Below are positions 8,001 to 17,058 of a stretch of DNA of 64,000 nt, piece by piece. Numbering within the stretch: the stretch's first letter is position 1; each line of letters opens with the position of its first letter. The notes under the pieces are model-generated. The model saw only the letters and a list, made by a program, of their open reading frames with translations, ran no database searches and had not been told where the DNA came from. Location of the stretch: contig CAWGVZ010000004.1 in assembly GCA_963826035.1 (NCBI GenBank), positions 682,001 to 746,000 on the forward strand. Reading direction: 5' to 3'. This DNA is from Actinophytocola sp963826035. GTDB lineage: Bacteria; Actinomycetota; Actinomycetes; Mycobacteriales; Pseudonocardiaceae. The translations under genes and the position numbers were made by a program.

Positions 8001-10855
8001 TCGGCCGCGAGGCGGCGCAGGAGGTCCAGCGTGCTGGTCCCGTCGTCCGTGCCCGTCGCGGCGACCACTCCGGTCTCCGCCGGGCCGGCGTCCACCGCCA
8101 GCGTGGCGTCGATCGTCGGGGCCGTCTCACAGGGGCTCGCCAGGAACGACATCCGCTCGTCGATCGCGATGCGTCGGGTCACCCGGTCGGTGAACAGCGC
8201 CCGGGCGTCGACGTCGGCGCCGAGTGCGAACGCCGCCCCGACCGCGCCGAGCAGAGGCGCCACCGACGGGCTGTCCGAGTCGACCGACAGCACCGGCACC
8301 TCGGGCGCGATCTGGCTGACCAGGTTGCCAAGGATGCGGCCGGGACCCACCTCGAGCACGAGATCGGCACCGGCGACGGCCTCGGCCGCCGCCTCGTGGA
8401 AGCGGACCGGCTGGACCACCTGGTCGCGCAGCAGCGTGCGCAGGTCCGTGTCCGGGTCGAGTACGGTGCCGGTCACCGTGGACACCACGGTCCTGGTGAG
8501 CGGCGCGAAGGTGTGCTCGGCGAGCCGCTCGGCCATGGCCGTGGCGGCCGGGCCGACGAGTGGCGAGTGGAACGCGTGCGAGACGTTCACCCTGGTCGCG
8601 GTGATCCCCACGTCCCTGGCGGTGGCACTCACCCGGTCGATGTCGGCGACCGGGCCGGCGACCACCGTCTGCTCGGGACCGTTGAACCCGGCGATCACCG
8701 TGCCGTCGCCGAGGTTCTCCGCGGCGATCAGTCCGGCCACCCGTTCGGCGTCGGCGGTCAGGCTCACCATGGCCCCACCGGTCTCACTGGCGTCGGCCAT
8801 CACCCGGCCGCGCAGTGCCGCCAGCTCCAGCAGCTCGTTGCCGCCCATGGCGCCCGCCCAGGCGAGCGCGGTCAGCTCGCCAAGGCTGTGCCCGACGGCC
8901 ACGTCCGCGTCGACGCCGAGCAGGTGCAGCACCCGCAGGACACCGAGCGACCCGGCGACGATGCGGGGCTGTGCGTTCTCGGTGGCCGTGTGATCACCGG
9001 ACTCCGGCACGGCGGGGTGGTCGAAGACCTGCTTCGCCGCCTCGAAGCGACGGCGCAGCGCGCCGGTCGTACCCCGGCCGGCGCCCTGGCCGGGAAACAG
9101 GAACGCGATGCGGGGCGCGGTGGCCCGGTCGGCCAGGAACACGCCGTCGGCGGGGGCGAGCAGCGCCGTTTCGCCGTCGGCCAGCGCGTCGAGGACGCGG
9201 GTGAGCCTGCGGTGTGCCTCGTCCGGGTTCGCGGCGACCACCGCCACCCGCAGCCGGCCACCGGTCAGCTCGCCGGCCAGGGTGGCGGCGAGGTCGGTCA
9301 GCTCGGCGAACGCGAGCCGCGGCACCAGGTCGGTGAGGCGGGTGAGCTTGTCGCGCAGCTCGTCCGCCCCGATCGCGTCCAGCAGCAGCAGCTCGGCGCT
9401 CTGCCGGCCGGCCACCAGCGCGCCCGTGCGCCGGTCGAGGGCGGTGCGGCGGTGCAGGCCCGGCGCCTGCTCGATCGCGATGTGGGTGTTGATGCCGCCG
9501 AAGCCCATGGCGGACACGCCGGCCCGCACCGGGAACTCGGCCGGCCACAGATCGGCCGAGCTCGGCACGTACATGGCGGCGGAGTCGGCGGTCAGCTTCG
9601 GGTGCGGGTCGTAGTGCCCGGTGCCCGGCGGGATCACCTGGTGGTGCACGGCGAGCACCGCCTTGATCAGACCGGCGACCCCGGCGGCGGCCTTGGTGTG
9701 GCCGAAGTTGCCCTTGACGGAGCTGATCGCGGCCGGTGCGGCCGTCGGGTCGGCGTCGCGGCGGGCGGAGGACAGCGCCTCGAGCTCGGTCTCGTCGCCG
9801 AGCGCGGTGCCGGTGCCGTGGCCCTCGAAGTAGGACACGGTCTCGACGCCATAGCCGGCGCGACGGTAGGCGCGCTCGATCGCGAGGCGGTGGCCGGCGG
9901 CCTCGGGGCGGGTGATGCCGCCCTTGCCGTCCGACGAGATGCCCCAGCCGGTGACCGTCGCGTAGATCCGCAGGCCGCGCGCGAGCGCGTCCTCCTCGCG
10001 CATCATCACGACCACACCGGAGCCCTCGCCGGGCCAGAAACCGTTGGAGTCCTTGTCGTAGATCTTCATCTCGCCGGTGGCCAGGGCGCCGGTCTTGGCG
10101 AACCCGATCACCTCGAACGGGTCGATCGACAGGTCGACACCGCCCGCGAGGGCGACGTCCAGGTCGCCGTCGACGAGTGCCTTGGCGCCCGTGGCGACCG
10201 CCAACAGCGACGACGAGCACGCACCGTCCACTGTGTACCCGCCGCCGGCGAGGTCGAAGTAGTTGCAGATGCGGCCGGAGATCGTGTTGGCGAGGCCGCC
10301 GGCCAGGGTGTCCTCGTCGATCGGCGGGAACGGCGCCTTGTACTGGCGCTCCAGGTCGAGCAGGAACGCGCCGGTCTCGTCGTCGCCCCAGCCCTTCTCG
10401 GCCAGTGCCGCCGCGACCGTGCGGCGCACGTACGGCCACCGCAGGCGCATGAGGTTGGCGCGGGAGAACTCGCCGGTGAGGCTGTTGCCGATGACCACGC
10501 CGGTGGCCTGCTTCGGCAGTCCCTCGCCACCCGGGAAGCCGGCGTCGGCGAGTGCGGTGGCCGCCACGTCCAACGCGAGCCAGTGGGTCAGGTCGGTCGA
10601 CCGGTAGGTGCTGCCGGCGACCTTGTAGGCCACCCGGTCGAACTCGAAGTCCCGCAGCACGGCGGCCTTCGTCGAGTAGAACCGATCCGGCGCGTGCGGG
10701 TCAGGTGAGTAGTAGTCGGCCTGGTTCATCCGCTCGTCGGGGAGCCGCCGGAACGCGCGCCGCCCCGCCAACACGTTCTCCCACAGCTCCTTCGGAGAAC
10801 TGGCGTCTGGATAACGCAGACCGATACCAACAATGGCGATCCGCTCGTTACTCAC
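5027..10855 (-). CDS. pksE: Enediyne iterative polyketide synthase (PKSE)
   Basis: A 1942-aa iterative type I PKS with the enediyne-specific domain order KS-AT-ACP-KR-DH-PPTase, the usual family length. KS triad: Cys213 in DGACSSS, His346 in EGHGTGT, His386 in GNFGHTK. AT-like domain: nucleophile Ser657 in GHSLGE. ACP: attachment serine at 974 or 975 in LHLSSITV. KR: TGGGKGI at 1217-1223 and Tyr1361 in YSTAND. DH: HxxxGxxxxP from His1491 to Pro1500. The C-terminal self-phosphopantetheinylating domain has CDVEVVE (Asp1839, Glu1841) and WSALECLRK at 1882-1890. The GTG at 10855 was chosen because SNERIAIVGIG is the natural KS start; an ATG 12 codons upstream is possible. It leads a five-gene minus-strand operon. 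Confidence 0.97.
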   Translation of the reverse strand: MSNERIAIVGIGLRYPDASSPKELWENVLAGRRAFRRLPDERMNQADYYSPDPHAPDRFYSTKAAVLRDFEFDRVAYKVAGSTYRSTDLTHWLALDVAATALADAGFPGGEGLPKQATGVVIGNSLTGEFSRANLMRLRWPYVRRTVAAALAEKGWGDDETGAFLLDLERQYKAPFPPIDEDTLAGGLANTISGRICNYFDLAGGGYTVDGACSSSLLAVATGAKALVDGDLDVALAGGVDLSIDPFEVIGFAKTGALATGEMKIYDKDSNGFWPGEGSGVVVMMREEDALARGLRIYATVTGWGISSDGKGGITRPEAAGHRLAIERAYRRAGYGVETVSYFEGHGTGTALGDETELEALSSARRDADPTAAPAAISSVKGNFGHTKAAAGVAGLIKAVLAVHHQVIPPGTGHYDPHPKLTADSAAMYVPSSADLWPAEFPVRAGVSAMGFGGINTHIAIEQAPGLHRRTALDRRTGALVAGRQSAELLLLDAIGADELRDKLTRLTDLVPRLAFAELTDLAATLAGELTGGRLRVAVVAANPDEAHRRLTRVLDALADGETALLAPADGVFLADRATAPRIAFLFPGQGAGRGTTGALRRRFEAAKQVFDHPAVPESGDHTATENAQPRIVAGSLGVLRVLHLLGVDADVAVGHSLGELTALAWAGAMGGNELLELAALRGRVMADASETGGAMVSLTADAERVAGLIAAENLGDGTVIAGFNGPEQTVVAGPVADIDRVSATARDVGITATRVNVSHAFHSPLVGPAATAMAERLAEHTFAPLTRTVVSTVTGTVLDPDTDLRTLLRDQVVQPVRFHEAAAEAVAGADLVLEVGPGRILGNLVSQIAPEVPVLSVDSDSPSVAPLLGAVGAAFALGADVDARALFTDRVTRRIAIDERMSFLASPCETAPTIDATLAVDAGPAETGVVAATGTDDGTSTLDLLRRLAAERVELPLEAVTAGTHPLDDLHLSSITVGQIVNDVTRELGRPALSATANLATVTLGELAEIIDGLEETAQDGDGGTEVPGFAPWVRPFAVDHVESDRPPVAIGSAASGAWTLVAPLGHPLAERLRAALVEAGVGEGVLLCLPDDGERSVELFLKAAKVAIANPQGTRFVAVQHRLGASGLARTLHLENPAVPTTVVELAGVAPSTPAAVETAVANIVGEVAATTGYAEVRYAADGTRTTPVLRALPETVADTAAGTPLDAGDVLLVTGGGKGITAECALAMAKDSAAKLALIGRADPFADEEVAANLARMTAAGVTVRYEVADVTAPEQVQAAVDRIEADFGPVTAVLHGAGRNEPAGLANLTEDHFHQTLAPKIAGLRSVLDAVDQDRIKLLITFGSIIGRAGLRGEAHYSTANDWMTELTVRFGEEHPGARVLALEWSVWSGAGMGERLGVVEALMREGITPISTDNGIAVLRRVLADPTAGPVLVVCGRTGGLPTLRLDRPELPLTRFVDQIEVHYPGVELVTEAELSAGNDPYLEDHLLEGDLLFPAVIGMEAMTQVASALTGRTTSPLLTDVEFLRPIVVRPGYSTTVRFCALTKDSDSVAIAIRSEETGFGADHFRARLTYPRPGLPSVPPATELALPSVPIDPVSELYGGVLFQGKRFQRLLSYRKASARHAVAELATTSPAPWFAGYLSQERMLADPGTRDAVMHAIQCCVPDATLLPQGIERLYLAERDAQNAEFVVMDARERGQDGDSYTYDIDVRIPNGPVVERWQGLTLRAVRKRDGAGPWVPALLGSYVERSAERVLGGSRAVVVEPDAVTGGGSKEDRRAQTRLAASRVLGRAVTVHYRPDGRPEVEDAGGIAISAAHGAGLTIVVAGEGRLSCDVEVVEQRGEPDWTDLLGADQLPVRDVVVAETGEPLDVSATRVWSALECLRKIGVTTQALTFDRVDPEGWVVLSDGDARIATWVTTVNDLADQVVFAVLSGEEN

Positions 10856-11133
10856 ACCTTCACCGCCCTGGGCCGAGTTCGAAGCCGGCATCTCGAGTAC
10901 GAATTGGCAACCGCGGCGAAATCGCCCGAATTCTCCGCGTGCCTTGCTGAGGTCCAGCGTGCAACACCCGCCCTGACCACAACTACTCCTGCTGTGCGGT
11001 ACCGAATCCTGGCCGCCACCAGCGCACGAACACTCACCGTGCCCGCCCGGTTGCCGAGGCATTTCAGGAGAACGTATTGCCCGCTCCCCGGCCCTACCAT
11101 GAGACATATGTGAACGGCGAAACGAGTGAACTC
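10856..11133. promoter_or_regulatory. Divergent intergenic region between pksE and SARP gene
   Basis: 278 bases without a convincing gene. It must hold the promoters of the core PKSE operon (minus) and of the SARP gene (plus). I could not pick a clean -35/-10 pair or a clear SARP heptamer repeat here. It is the most likely switch point for core biosynthesis. Confidence 0.5.
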
Positions 11134-11961
11134 ATGCATACTGAAATCAACGTTCTCGGTCCGTTGCACGTAAGCATGGCGGGCGCGTCGATCGTGCCAA
11201 CGGCGGCGAAGACGCGGCAGCTGCTGGCGATGCTCGCGATCAACGCGGGACGAGTGGTCACCTCAACCTCCCTGATGGAGGAGCTCTGGGGGAATCAGGC
11301 GCCCCGTCGCGCGCCGAGCACCCTGCAGACGTATGTGCTGCAGATCCGCAGGCTGATCAGGAGTGCGCCGGCCACCGCGCCGGGCCGCTCGTCCAAGGAC
11401 ATTCTGATCACCAAGCACACCGGGTACGAGCTGGACGTCGACCCGGGGATGGTCGACGCGGTCCGGTACGAGCGGCTGGCGGTCGCCGGCCGCTCCGTCG
11501 GCGCGAGTGGCGACTACCGCAAGGCGGGCGAGCTGTTGACCGAGGCGCTGGGGATGTGGCGCGGCGCGGTACTGGTCGACGTGAACATGGGCACCCAGCT
11601 GGAGATCGAGGCGATGCGGCTGTCGGAGAGCAGGATCACCGACCTCACCCTACGCATCGACGCCGACCTGTTCCTCGGCCGGCACCAGCAGGTGCTCGGC
11701 GAACTCGCCGCGTTGTGCGCGCGGCATCCGTTCATGGAGAACTTCCGCGCCCAGTACATGCTCGCGCTCTACCGTTCCGGCCGGACCAACCAGGCGATGG
11801 AGACCTACCGCGAGATGTGGCACACGGCGAGGGACCAGCTGGGTGTCGAGCCGGGCGGCCAGCTGCGCGAGCTGCACCAGGCGCTGCTGACCGGCTCGAC
11901 CCTCATCGACGACCCGAAATACCTCATCAACAACTGGGCGCCGACCGCACTCGCCAGCTGA
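11134..11961 (+). CDS. SARP family transcriptional activator
   Basis: A 275-aa Streptomyces-antibiotic-regulatory-protein type activator. Residues 1-95 form the OmpR-like winged helix (INVLGPLHVSMAGASIVP, then RQLLAMLAINAGRVV and LMEELWG) and residues 100-265 the bacterial transcriptional activation (BTAD) repeat domain (DAVRYERLAVAG, YMLALYRSGRTNQAMETYRE). The ATG at 11134 is chosen because the paralogue at 26154-26966 starts at the same point (MxxEIxVLGPL); a GTG at 11110 also exists. It is divergent from pksE and heads the plus-strand unbL/V/U operon, so it is a likely direct activator of the core genes. Confidence 0.92.
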   Translation: MHTEINVLGPLHVSMAGASIVPTAAKTRQLLAMLAINAGRVVTSTSLMEELWGNQAPRRAPSTLQTYVLQIRRLIRSAPATAPGRSSKDILITKHTGYELDVDPGMVDAVRYERLAVAGRSVGASGDYRKAGELLTEALGMWRGAVLVDVNMGTQLEIEAMRLSESRITDLTLRIDADLFLGRHQQVLGELAALCARHPFMENFRAQYMLALYRSGRTNQAMETYREMWHTARDQLGVEPGGQLRELHQALLTGSTLIDDPKYLINNWAPTALAS

Positions 11962-11994
11962 GGGTGTTCAGCCGACATATCCATGGAGGAAATC

Positions 11995-13008
11995 ATGCCT
12001 GCCGTGCTCGGCACTCTGCGGCGCCTGCTGCTCACCCCGAAACTGGCGGAGGTCACGTTCGCCGTGCGCGGTTTTCCCACCGAGGAATCGACGGCCGTCG
12101 AACATCTCGAGGCAATTCCGGAGGCGGTGATCTGCGGGTTCGAATGGGGAATCGAGTTCCGCACTCTCTGGGAGGTCGAGCGCCGGCTGGAGACGGTCGC
12201 GCCCGAGCTGCGCGGCTTCGCCTACGAGGGCGCCACCATGGCCTACACGGTGCGCGACGCGATGGCCGCCGGCCGGGGCCGCAAGGCGGCGGCGCTGCTC
12301 GCCGGGCCGGGCCGGCCGCACATCTTCCTCACCTACATCGGCATCGGGTTCGCCATGGCCCGCCTCCCGAGGGTGTTGTGGAAGGGCGTCCTGCCCGACC
12401 TCGAGGGCGTCCCGTTCCACCCGACCATGAGCTGGCTGGCCGTCGACGGCTACGGGTTCGACCGCGCCTACTTCGCCACCAAACGATGGGTGGACCGCCA
12501 GTACGAGCCGGCGCCGTACCCGTGGGCGGGCGCGCCCGACTACTTCCGCCGTGCCGTCGACCAGGGCATCGGCCGGGCACTGTGGTTCATCAACGGCGCG
12601 CTCCCCGACCAGGTGGCCGACGCGGTCGGGCGGTTCGCCGAGCGCCGCCGCGCGGACCTGTGGAGCGGGGTCGGCCTGGCGGCGACGTTCGCGGGCGGCT
12701 GCGAGCGATCCGGCCTCGACCGGCTGCGGCAGCGGTCCGGCGAGTACTTCCCGGAGCTCGCGCTCGGCGCGGTGTTCGCCGCGCGGGCCAGGCACCACTC
12801 CGGACACGTGCCGGAGCACTCCCGGCTCGGCACGGCCGAGCTCACCGGCCTGACGATCGACGGTGCGGTCACGCTCGCCGACCGCACCGAGGTCGCGCCG
12901 GACCAGACCGGCCCCGGCGGCACCCCCGCCTACGAGCTGTGGCGTCACCGCATCCGGTCGGAGTTCGGCACGGCCGCACTCGGCACGGCCGCCGAGGACG
13001 CCGCCTGA
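11995..13008 (+). CDS. DUF1702 family enediyne protein (UnbL/E3-like), copy 1
   Basis: A 337-aa protein of DUF1702, the family of SgcE3/UnbL found in enediyne clusters, with unknown reaction in core maturation. Family blocks are FRGFAYEG-type (here LRGFAYEGATMAY), GIGFAMARLPR, WLAVDGYGFDRAYFATKRWV, DQGIGRALWFINGA and RRADLWSGVGLAATFAGG. The ATG at 11995 follows GGAGGA by four bases. No signal peptide is evident. It lies 33 bases after the SARP gene. It is clearly paralogous to the next gene, with the same block order, so the pair arose by duplication; which one is the orthologue of E3 and which an E2-type partner is not certain. Confidence 0.9.
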   Translation: MPAVLGTLRRLLLTPKLAEVTFAVRGFPTEESTAVEHLEAIPEAVICGFEWGIEFRTLWEVERRLETVAPELRGFAYEGATMAYTVRDAMAAGRGRKAAALLAGPGRPHIFLTYIGIGFAMARLPRVLWKGVLPDLEGVPFHPTMSWLAVDGYGFDRAYFATKRWVDRQYEPAPYPWAGAPDYFRRAVDQGIGRALWFINGALPDQVADAVGRFAERRRADLWSGVGLAATFAGGCERSGLDRLRQRSGEYFPELALGAVFAARARHHSGHVPEHSRLGTAELTGLTIDGAVTLADRTEVAPDQTGPGGTPAYELWRHRIRSEFGTAALGTAAEDAA

Positions 13009-13138
13009 ATTCCGCGCACCGCATTTCCGAAGAAACAGATCCGGCAAACCCGGAGTAGACCCGCACGACCTGAAGCCGGCACAGTTGAAATCGAATCCAC
13101 TCACCACTGATTTATCCACCCGATAGGGGGAGAGCGCG

Positions 13139-14125
13139 TTGGGTAATGGCTGGCGGGCGCTGCGGCGCCGAATTCTGACCCCGAACGTTTCGGCCACCTC
13201 GCTGGACAAGCGTGGCTTTCACAAGAAGGACCCGGCCTCCCAGGAACTGCTGGAGACCATCGGCACGCTGTTCCTCACCGGCTACGCGGACGCGGTCGAA
13301 GCCCGCTCGGTGACCGACGCGCAGGAGCGGCTGGCCCGGATCTCCACCCGGTTCCGCGGTTTCGCCTATGAGGGTGCCGGCATGGGCTATGCGATGCTGG
13401 ACGGCCTGCCGTTCGGCCATCGCCACCACGCGGCCGACTTCCTGGCCGGCCCGGCGGCGGACGAGGACTACATCGTCTACTGCGGCATCGGGTGGGCCAT
13501 GGCGCGGCTGCCGAGGTTCCGGTGGCCGAAGGCCGACGACCTGGATCCGTTGCTGCGCTGGCTGGTGCTCGACGGGTACGGCTTCCACCAGGCGTACTTC
13601 AAGACCCGGAAGTACGTGCACGAGCACCACCGGGACCCGCGGTTCGGATGGCCGGACGCCGAGTCGGCCACGTACGCGAACCGCGCGATCGACCACGGCA
13701 TCGGCCGGGCGCTGTGGTTCGTCGGCTGTACCGACGTCGACAAGGTGGTGGCTCTCCTGAGGGCCTTCCCGGCCAACCGGCACGCCGACCTCTGGGCGGG
13801 AATCGGGCTCGCCTCGACCTACGCGTGTGGCGCCGACGCCGGTGAGCTGACCCGGCTCGTCGAACTGGCCGGTGATCACCGGTCCCAGCTCGCGCAGGGC
13901 TCGGCGTTCGCGGCCGAGGCGCGGGTGAAGGCCGGGTTGGTGATCCCGCAGACCGGGATCGCCACCGAGGTCCTGTGCGGCACCGATCCGGTGACGGCCG
14001 CGGCCGTCACCCAACAGGTCCGGCCGCCGAACACAGCAGTCCGGAACGGCGCGGTCCCCACCTATGAGGACTGGCGGCAGCACATCGCGAACGAGTTGGT
14101 ATCCCTTGGAGGTGTGACCAAATGA
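13139..14125 (+). CDS. unbL: DUF1702 family enediyne protein (UnbL/E3), copy 2
   Basis: A 328-aa second DUF1702 protein. Same blocks as copy 1: FRGFAYEGAGMGYAML, GIGWAMARLPRF, WLVLDGYGFHQAYFKTRKYV, DHGIGRALWFVG, RHADLWAGIGLASTYACG. The start is a TTG at 13139 with GGGGAGAG just upstream. It overlaps the unbV gene by four bases (ATGA), the usual E3-E4-E5 arrangement, which is why I give it the unbL name. 130 bases separate it from copy 1. These proteins are part of the set (PKSE, E3, E4, E5, E10) conserved in nearly all enediyne clusters, acting after the polyene stage; the chemistry is unknown. Confidence 0.9.
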   Translation: MGNGWRALRRRILTPNVSATSLDKRGFHKKDPASQELLETIGTLFLTGYADAVEARSVTDAQERLARISTRFRGFAYEGAGMGYAMLDGLPFGHRHHAADFLAGPAADEDYIVYCGIGWAMARLPRFRWPKADDLDPLLRWLVLDGYGFHQAYFKTRKYVHEHHRDPRFGWPDAESATYANRAIDHGIGRALWFVGCTDVDKVVALLRAFPANRHADLWAGIGLASTYACGADAGELTRLVELAGDHRSQLAQGSAFAAEARVKAGLVIPQTGIATEVLCGTDPVTAAAVTQQVRPPNTAVRNGAVPTYEDWRQHIANELVSLGGVTK

Positions 14126-16065
14126 CCGCGAAAGCAGGTGGCTGGCTGCGCAGGCAGCTGCCGGGTGTGATCGCCGTCGTCGTGGCGGTTGTCGGTTACG
14201 TCGCGGTCAGTCTGCCGACCGTGTCGGCGGCTGAACAGCAGGAGATGGCGAACCGCTACGGCTTCACCGCCAAGACGATCGCCCTGCCGGCGGCGGACAA
14301 GCAGCAGCAGATCCGCCCGGTGAACCAGGAGTATCAGAGGATCCAGGCCTGGATCTCGTCGGTGGGCGCGGCGATCGCCATGAACGACCTCGACAACGAC
14401 GGACTGTCCAACGACCTGTGCCTCGTGGACACCAGGACCGACCAGGTCGTGGTGACCCCGACGCCGGGGCGGGGCGACGACCGGTACGAGCCGTTCACGC
14501 TCGACCTCCAACCGCTGCCGACCAACGACGCGATCGCGCCGATGGGCTGCACCCCCGGTGACTTCAACGAGGACGGCCGGATGGACGTGCTCACCTACTA
14601 CTGGGGCCGCACCTCGGTGATCTTCCTCGGCGAGGCGGACGCGACCGAGCTGAGCGCCGACGCGTTCACGCCGACCGAGCTGGTGCCGAACCCGAAGGTG
14701 CTCGACGGCGAGTACGCCGACGTCCAGTGGAACACCAACGCCGTGGCGGTCGACGACTTCGACGGCGACGGGCACGTGGACATCTTCATCGCCAACTACT
14801 TCCCCGACAGTCCGGTGCTCGACCCGACCATCGACGGCGGCGTCGAGATGAACGACGGCCTGTCCAACGCGAAGAACAGCGGCAAGAAGTTCATCTTCTG
14901 CTTCGAGAAGGCCACCGAGGACTCGGTGAGCTACAAGCAGGCACCCGACTCGGTGTTCCCGGACGGCGCCGTGTGGGGCTGGACCCTCGCCGCGGCGGCC
15001 AACGACCTCGACGGCGACCTGCTGCCCGAGCTGTACATCGCCAACGACCACGGCGTGGACCACCTGCTGTACAACAAGTCCAAGCCGGGCAAGCTCGAGT
15101 TCGGCGGGGTGAAGCAGAACCGCACGCCGGGGGTGCCGAAGTCCAAGCAGGTCGGCAACGACTCGTTCAAGGGCATGGGCATCGACTTCGCCGACCTGAA
15201 CCACGACGGCATCTACGACATGTTCATCTCGAACATCACGACGCCGTGGGGCATCCAGGAGAGCAACCTGCAGTTCGAGTCCACGGTGGACAGTCAGGAG
15301 GAGTTGCGGGCCAAGCTCGCCGCCGGTGAGGCGCCGTGGTACGACCGCAGCGCCGAGGTCGGCACCGGCTGGTCCGGCTGGGCGTGGGACGTGAAGTTCG
15401 CCGACTACGACAACGACGGCAACCAGGAGATCACCCAGACGACCGGGTTCGTCCAGGGCGAGACCAACCGGTGGCCGAACCTGCAGGAGCTGGCCACCGC
15501 GAACGACAGCCTGGTCGATGACCCGACGTTCTGGCCGAACGTCGAGAAGGGCGACGACCTGGGCGGCGACCAGACTCTGCACCTGTTCGCCAGGAGCGAG
15601 GACGGCCGTTACGCCAACGTCGCGCCGCACCTGGGCCTGTCGGTGCCGGTCCCGACCCGCGGCATCGCCACCGGCGACGCCAACGGCGACGGGCTGATCG
15701 ACCTGGCGGTGGCGCGGCAGTTCGCGGAGCCGGTGTTCTACGAGAACACGAGCAACACGGAGTGCGACTTCCTCGGTCTGCGGCTGAACCACGCCGACGC
15801 CGCCGACGGCTACTCGCCGGTGGTCGGGGCGCAGGTCGAGGTCACCACGGCCGACGGCAGGACGTTCATCCAGCGGGTGGACGGCGGCAGCGGCCACTCC
15901 GGCAAGCGCAGCACCGAGGTCCACATCGGACTGGGTGACGCGGACGGTCCGGTGACCGCGAACCTGAAGTGGCGCGACCGCTCCGGGACGGTGCACGAGC
16001 AGGACCTCGAGTTGAGCACCGGCTGGCACGACATCCAGCTCGGCAGCCAGGCCAAGGAAAGGTGA
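14122..16065 (+). CDS. unbV: UnbV/E4, CRTAC1-type protein with FG-GAP repeats
   Basis: A 647-aa exported protein, the same length as known UnbV/SgcE4 proteins. An N-terminal hydrophobic segment (about residues 15-36) is a signal peptide or anchor. FG-GAP/VCBS-type calcium-binding repeats follow: DLDNDGLSND, DFNEDGRMDV, DFDGDGHVDIFIANY, DLDGDLLPELYIAND, DLNHDGIYDMFISN, DYDNDGNQEI and DANGDGLIDLAV. The C-terminal 100 residues match the ASPIC/UnbV domain (GLRLN, VVGAQVEVTTADG, GSGHSGKRSTEVHIGLG). It is translationally coupled to unbL. Function in enediyne core maturation is required in known systems but chemically undefined. Its export side suggests some steps occur at or outside the membrane. 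Confidence 0.95.
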   Translation: MTAKAGGWLRRQLPGVIAVVVAVVGYVAVSLPTVSAAEQQEMANRYGFTAKTIALPAADKQQQIRPVNQEYQRIQAWISSVGAAIAMNDLDNDGLSNDLCLVDTRTDQVVVTPTPGRGDDRYEPFTLDLQPLPTNDAIAPMGCTPGDFNEDGRMDVLTYYWGRTSVIFLGEADATELSADAFTPTELVPNPKVLDGEYADVQWNTNAVAVDDFDGDGHVDIFIANYFPDSPVLDPTIDGGVEMNDGLSNAKNSGKKFIFCFEKATEDSVSYKQAPDSVFPDGAVWGWTLAAAANDLDGDLLPELYIANDHGVDHLLYNKSKPGKLEFGGVKQNRTPGVPKSKQVGNDSFKGMGIDFADLNHDGIYDMFISNITTPWGIQESNLQFESTVDSQEELRAKLAAGEAPWYDRSAEVGTGWSGWAWDVKFADYDNDGNQEITQTTGFVQGETNRWPNLQELATANDSLVDDPTFWPNVEKGDDLGGDQTLHLFARSEDGRYANVAPHLGLSVPVPTRGIATGDANGDGLIDLAVARQFAEPVFYENTSNTECDFLGLRLNHADAADGYSPVVGAQVEVTTADGRTFIQRVDGGSGHSGKRSTEVHIGLGDADGPVTANLKWRDRSGTVHEQDLELSTGWHDIQLGSQAKER

Positions 16066-16071
16066 GCCGCA

Positions 16072-17046
16072 ATGGCTGAGACAACGGAACAGAAGGCGCC
16101 GCCGCGGCACGACAAGAAGGTCATCACCGCGCTGCGCAGGTTCGCGATCTCGATCACCATCTTCAACATCATCGGCTACACCCTGCTCGGCTTCGAGCAG
16201 GCGTGGATCTGGCCGATCGTGGCGCTGCTCACCGCGTACACCACGGAGATCGTGCTGGAGACGGTCGGCGCCCGGGTCGAGGCCAGGGCACCGCGGTTCG
16301 CCGGCAACGGTCTGCGCGGGATGGTGGAGTTCCTGTATCCGGCGCACATCACGGGTCTGGCACTGAACATGCTGGTCTACGTCAACGACCGGATCTGGGT
16401 GATGATGCTCGGCGTGTTCATCGCGGTGAGCGCGAAGTGGGTGCTGCGCGCCCCGGTGCGCGGCAAGCTGCGCCACTACATGAACCCGTCGAACTTCGGC
16501 ATCGCGATGATCCTCCTGTTGTTCCCCGCGTGGGGCAGCATCGCGCCGCCCTACCACTTCACGGAGAAGGTCGACCACTGGATCGGCTGGCTGATCGTCG
16601 CGGTGATCATCGGATCGGGCACGATGCTGAACGCCAAGCTGACCGGTCGCATGTGGCTGATCTTCGGCTGGCTGTCGTTCTTCGTGCTGCAGGCGGTGGT
16701 CCGCGGCGTTCTGTTCGGAACGTCCATTCCGGCCGCACTCGGCATGGCGACCGGCGTGGCGTTCATCCTCTACACCAACTACATGGTGACCGACCCCGGC
16801 ACGACGCCGTCGAAACCGTTCCCGCAGTTCGCGTTCGGCGCGGGCATCGCGATCATCTACGGCGTGCTGATGGTGGCCCACATCGCCTACGGGCTGTTCT
16901 TCGCCACGGCGATCGTGTGCCTGATCCGTGGGCTGTTCCTGTGGTCGCTCCACCTGATGGCGAAGGCCAAGGAAAAGGCGGCGTCCACATCGGACGCCCA
17001 GGTCACGCAGCTCCCGGTGACCGGGCAGGAAGCGAAGGCGGCATGA
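16072..17046 (+). CDS. unbU: UnbU/E5, integral membrane enediyne protein
   Basis: A 324-aa polytopic membrane protein, the UnbU/SgcE5 member of the enediyne cassette, distantly related to RnfD/NqrB subunits of ion-pumping oxidoreductases. Roughly eight to ten hydrophobic segments are visible, for example 22-45, 90-110, 115-135, 155-175 and 245-285. Characteristic stretches are YMNPSNFGIAMILLLFPAWG and YTNYMVTDPGTTPS, the latter recalling the flavin-attachment region of RnfD. It begins six bases after unbV. A GC-rich hairpin follows its stop, so the SARP-unbL-unbL-unbV-unbU unit may end here. Confidence 0.95.
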   Translation: MAETTEQKAPPRHDKKVITALRRFAISITIFNIIGYTLLGFEQAWIWPIVALLTAYTTEIVLETVGARVEARAPRFAGNGLRGMVEFLYPAHITGLALNMLVYVNDRIWVMMLGVFIAVSAKWVLRAPVRGKLRHYMNPSNFGIAMILLLFPAWGSIAPPYHFTEKVDHWIGWLIVAVIIGSGTMLNAKLTGRMWLIFGWLSFFVLQAVVRGVLFGTSIPAALGMATGVAFILYTNYMVTDPGTTPSKPFPQFAFGAGIAIIYGVLMVAHIAYGLFFATAIVCLIRGLFLWSLHLMAKAKEKAASTSDAQVTQLPVTGQEAKAA

Positions 17047-17058
17047 CTGCCTGAGTGG

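Noticed and set aside
8396..10708. Long plus-strand frame of 770 residues
   Set aside because: Shadow of pksE, whose catalytic motifs are all in order on the minus strand.
14062..16953. Long minus-strand frame of 963 residues
   Set aside because: Shadow of unbV and unbU; these have clear domains, signal peptide and membrane segments on the plus strand.
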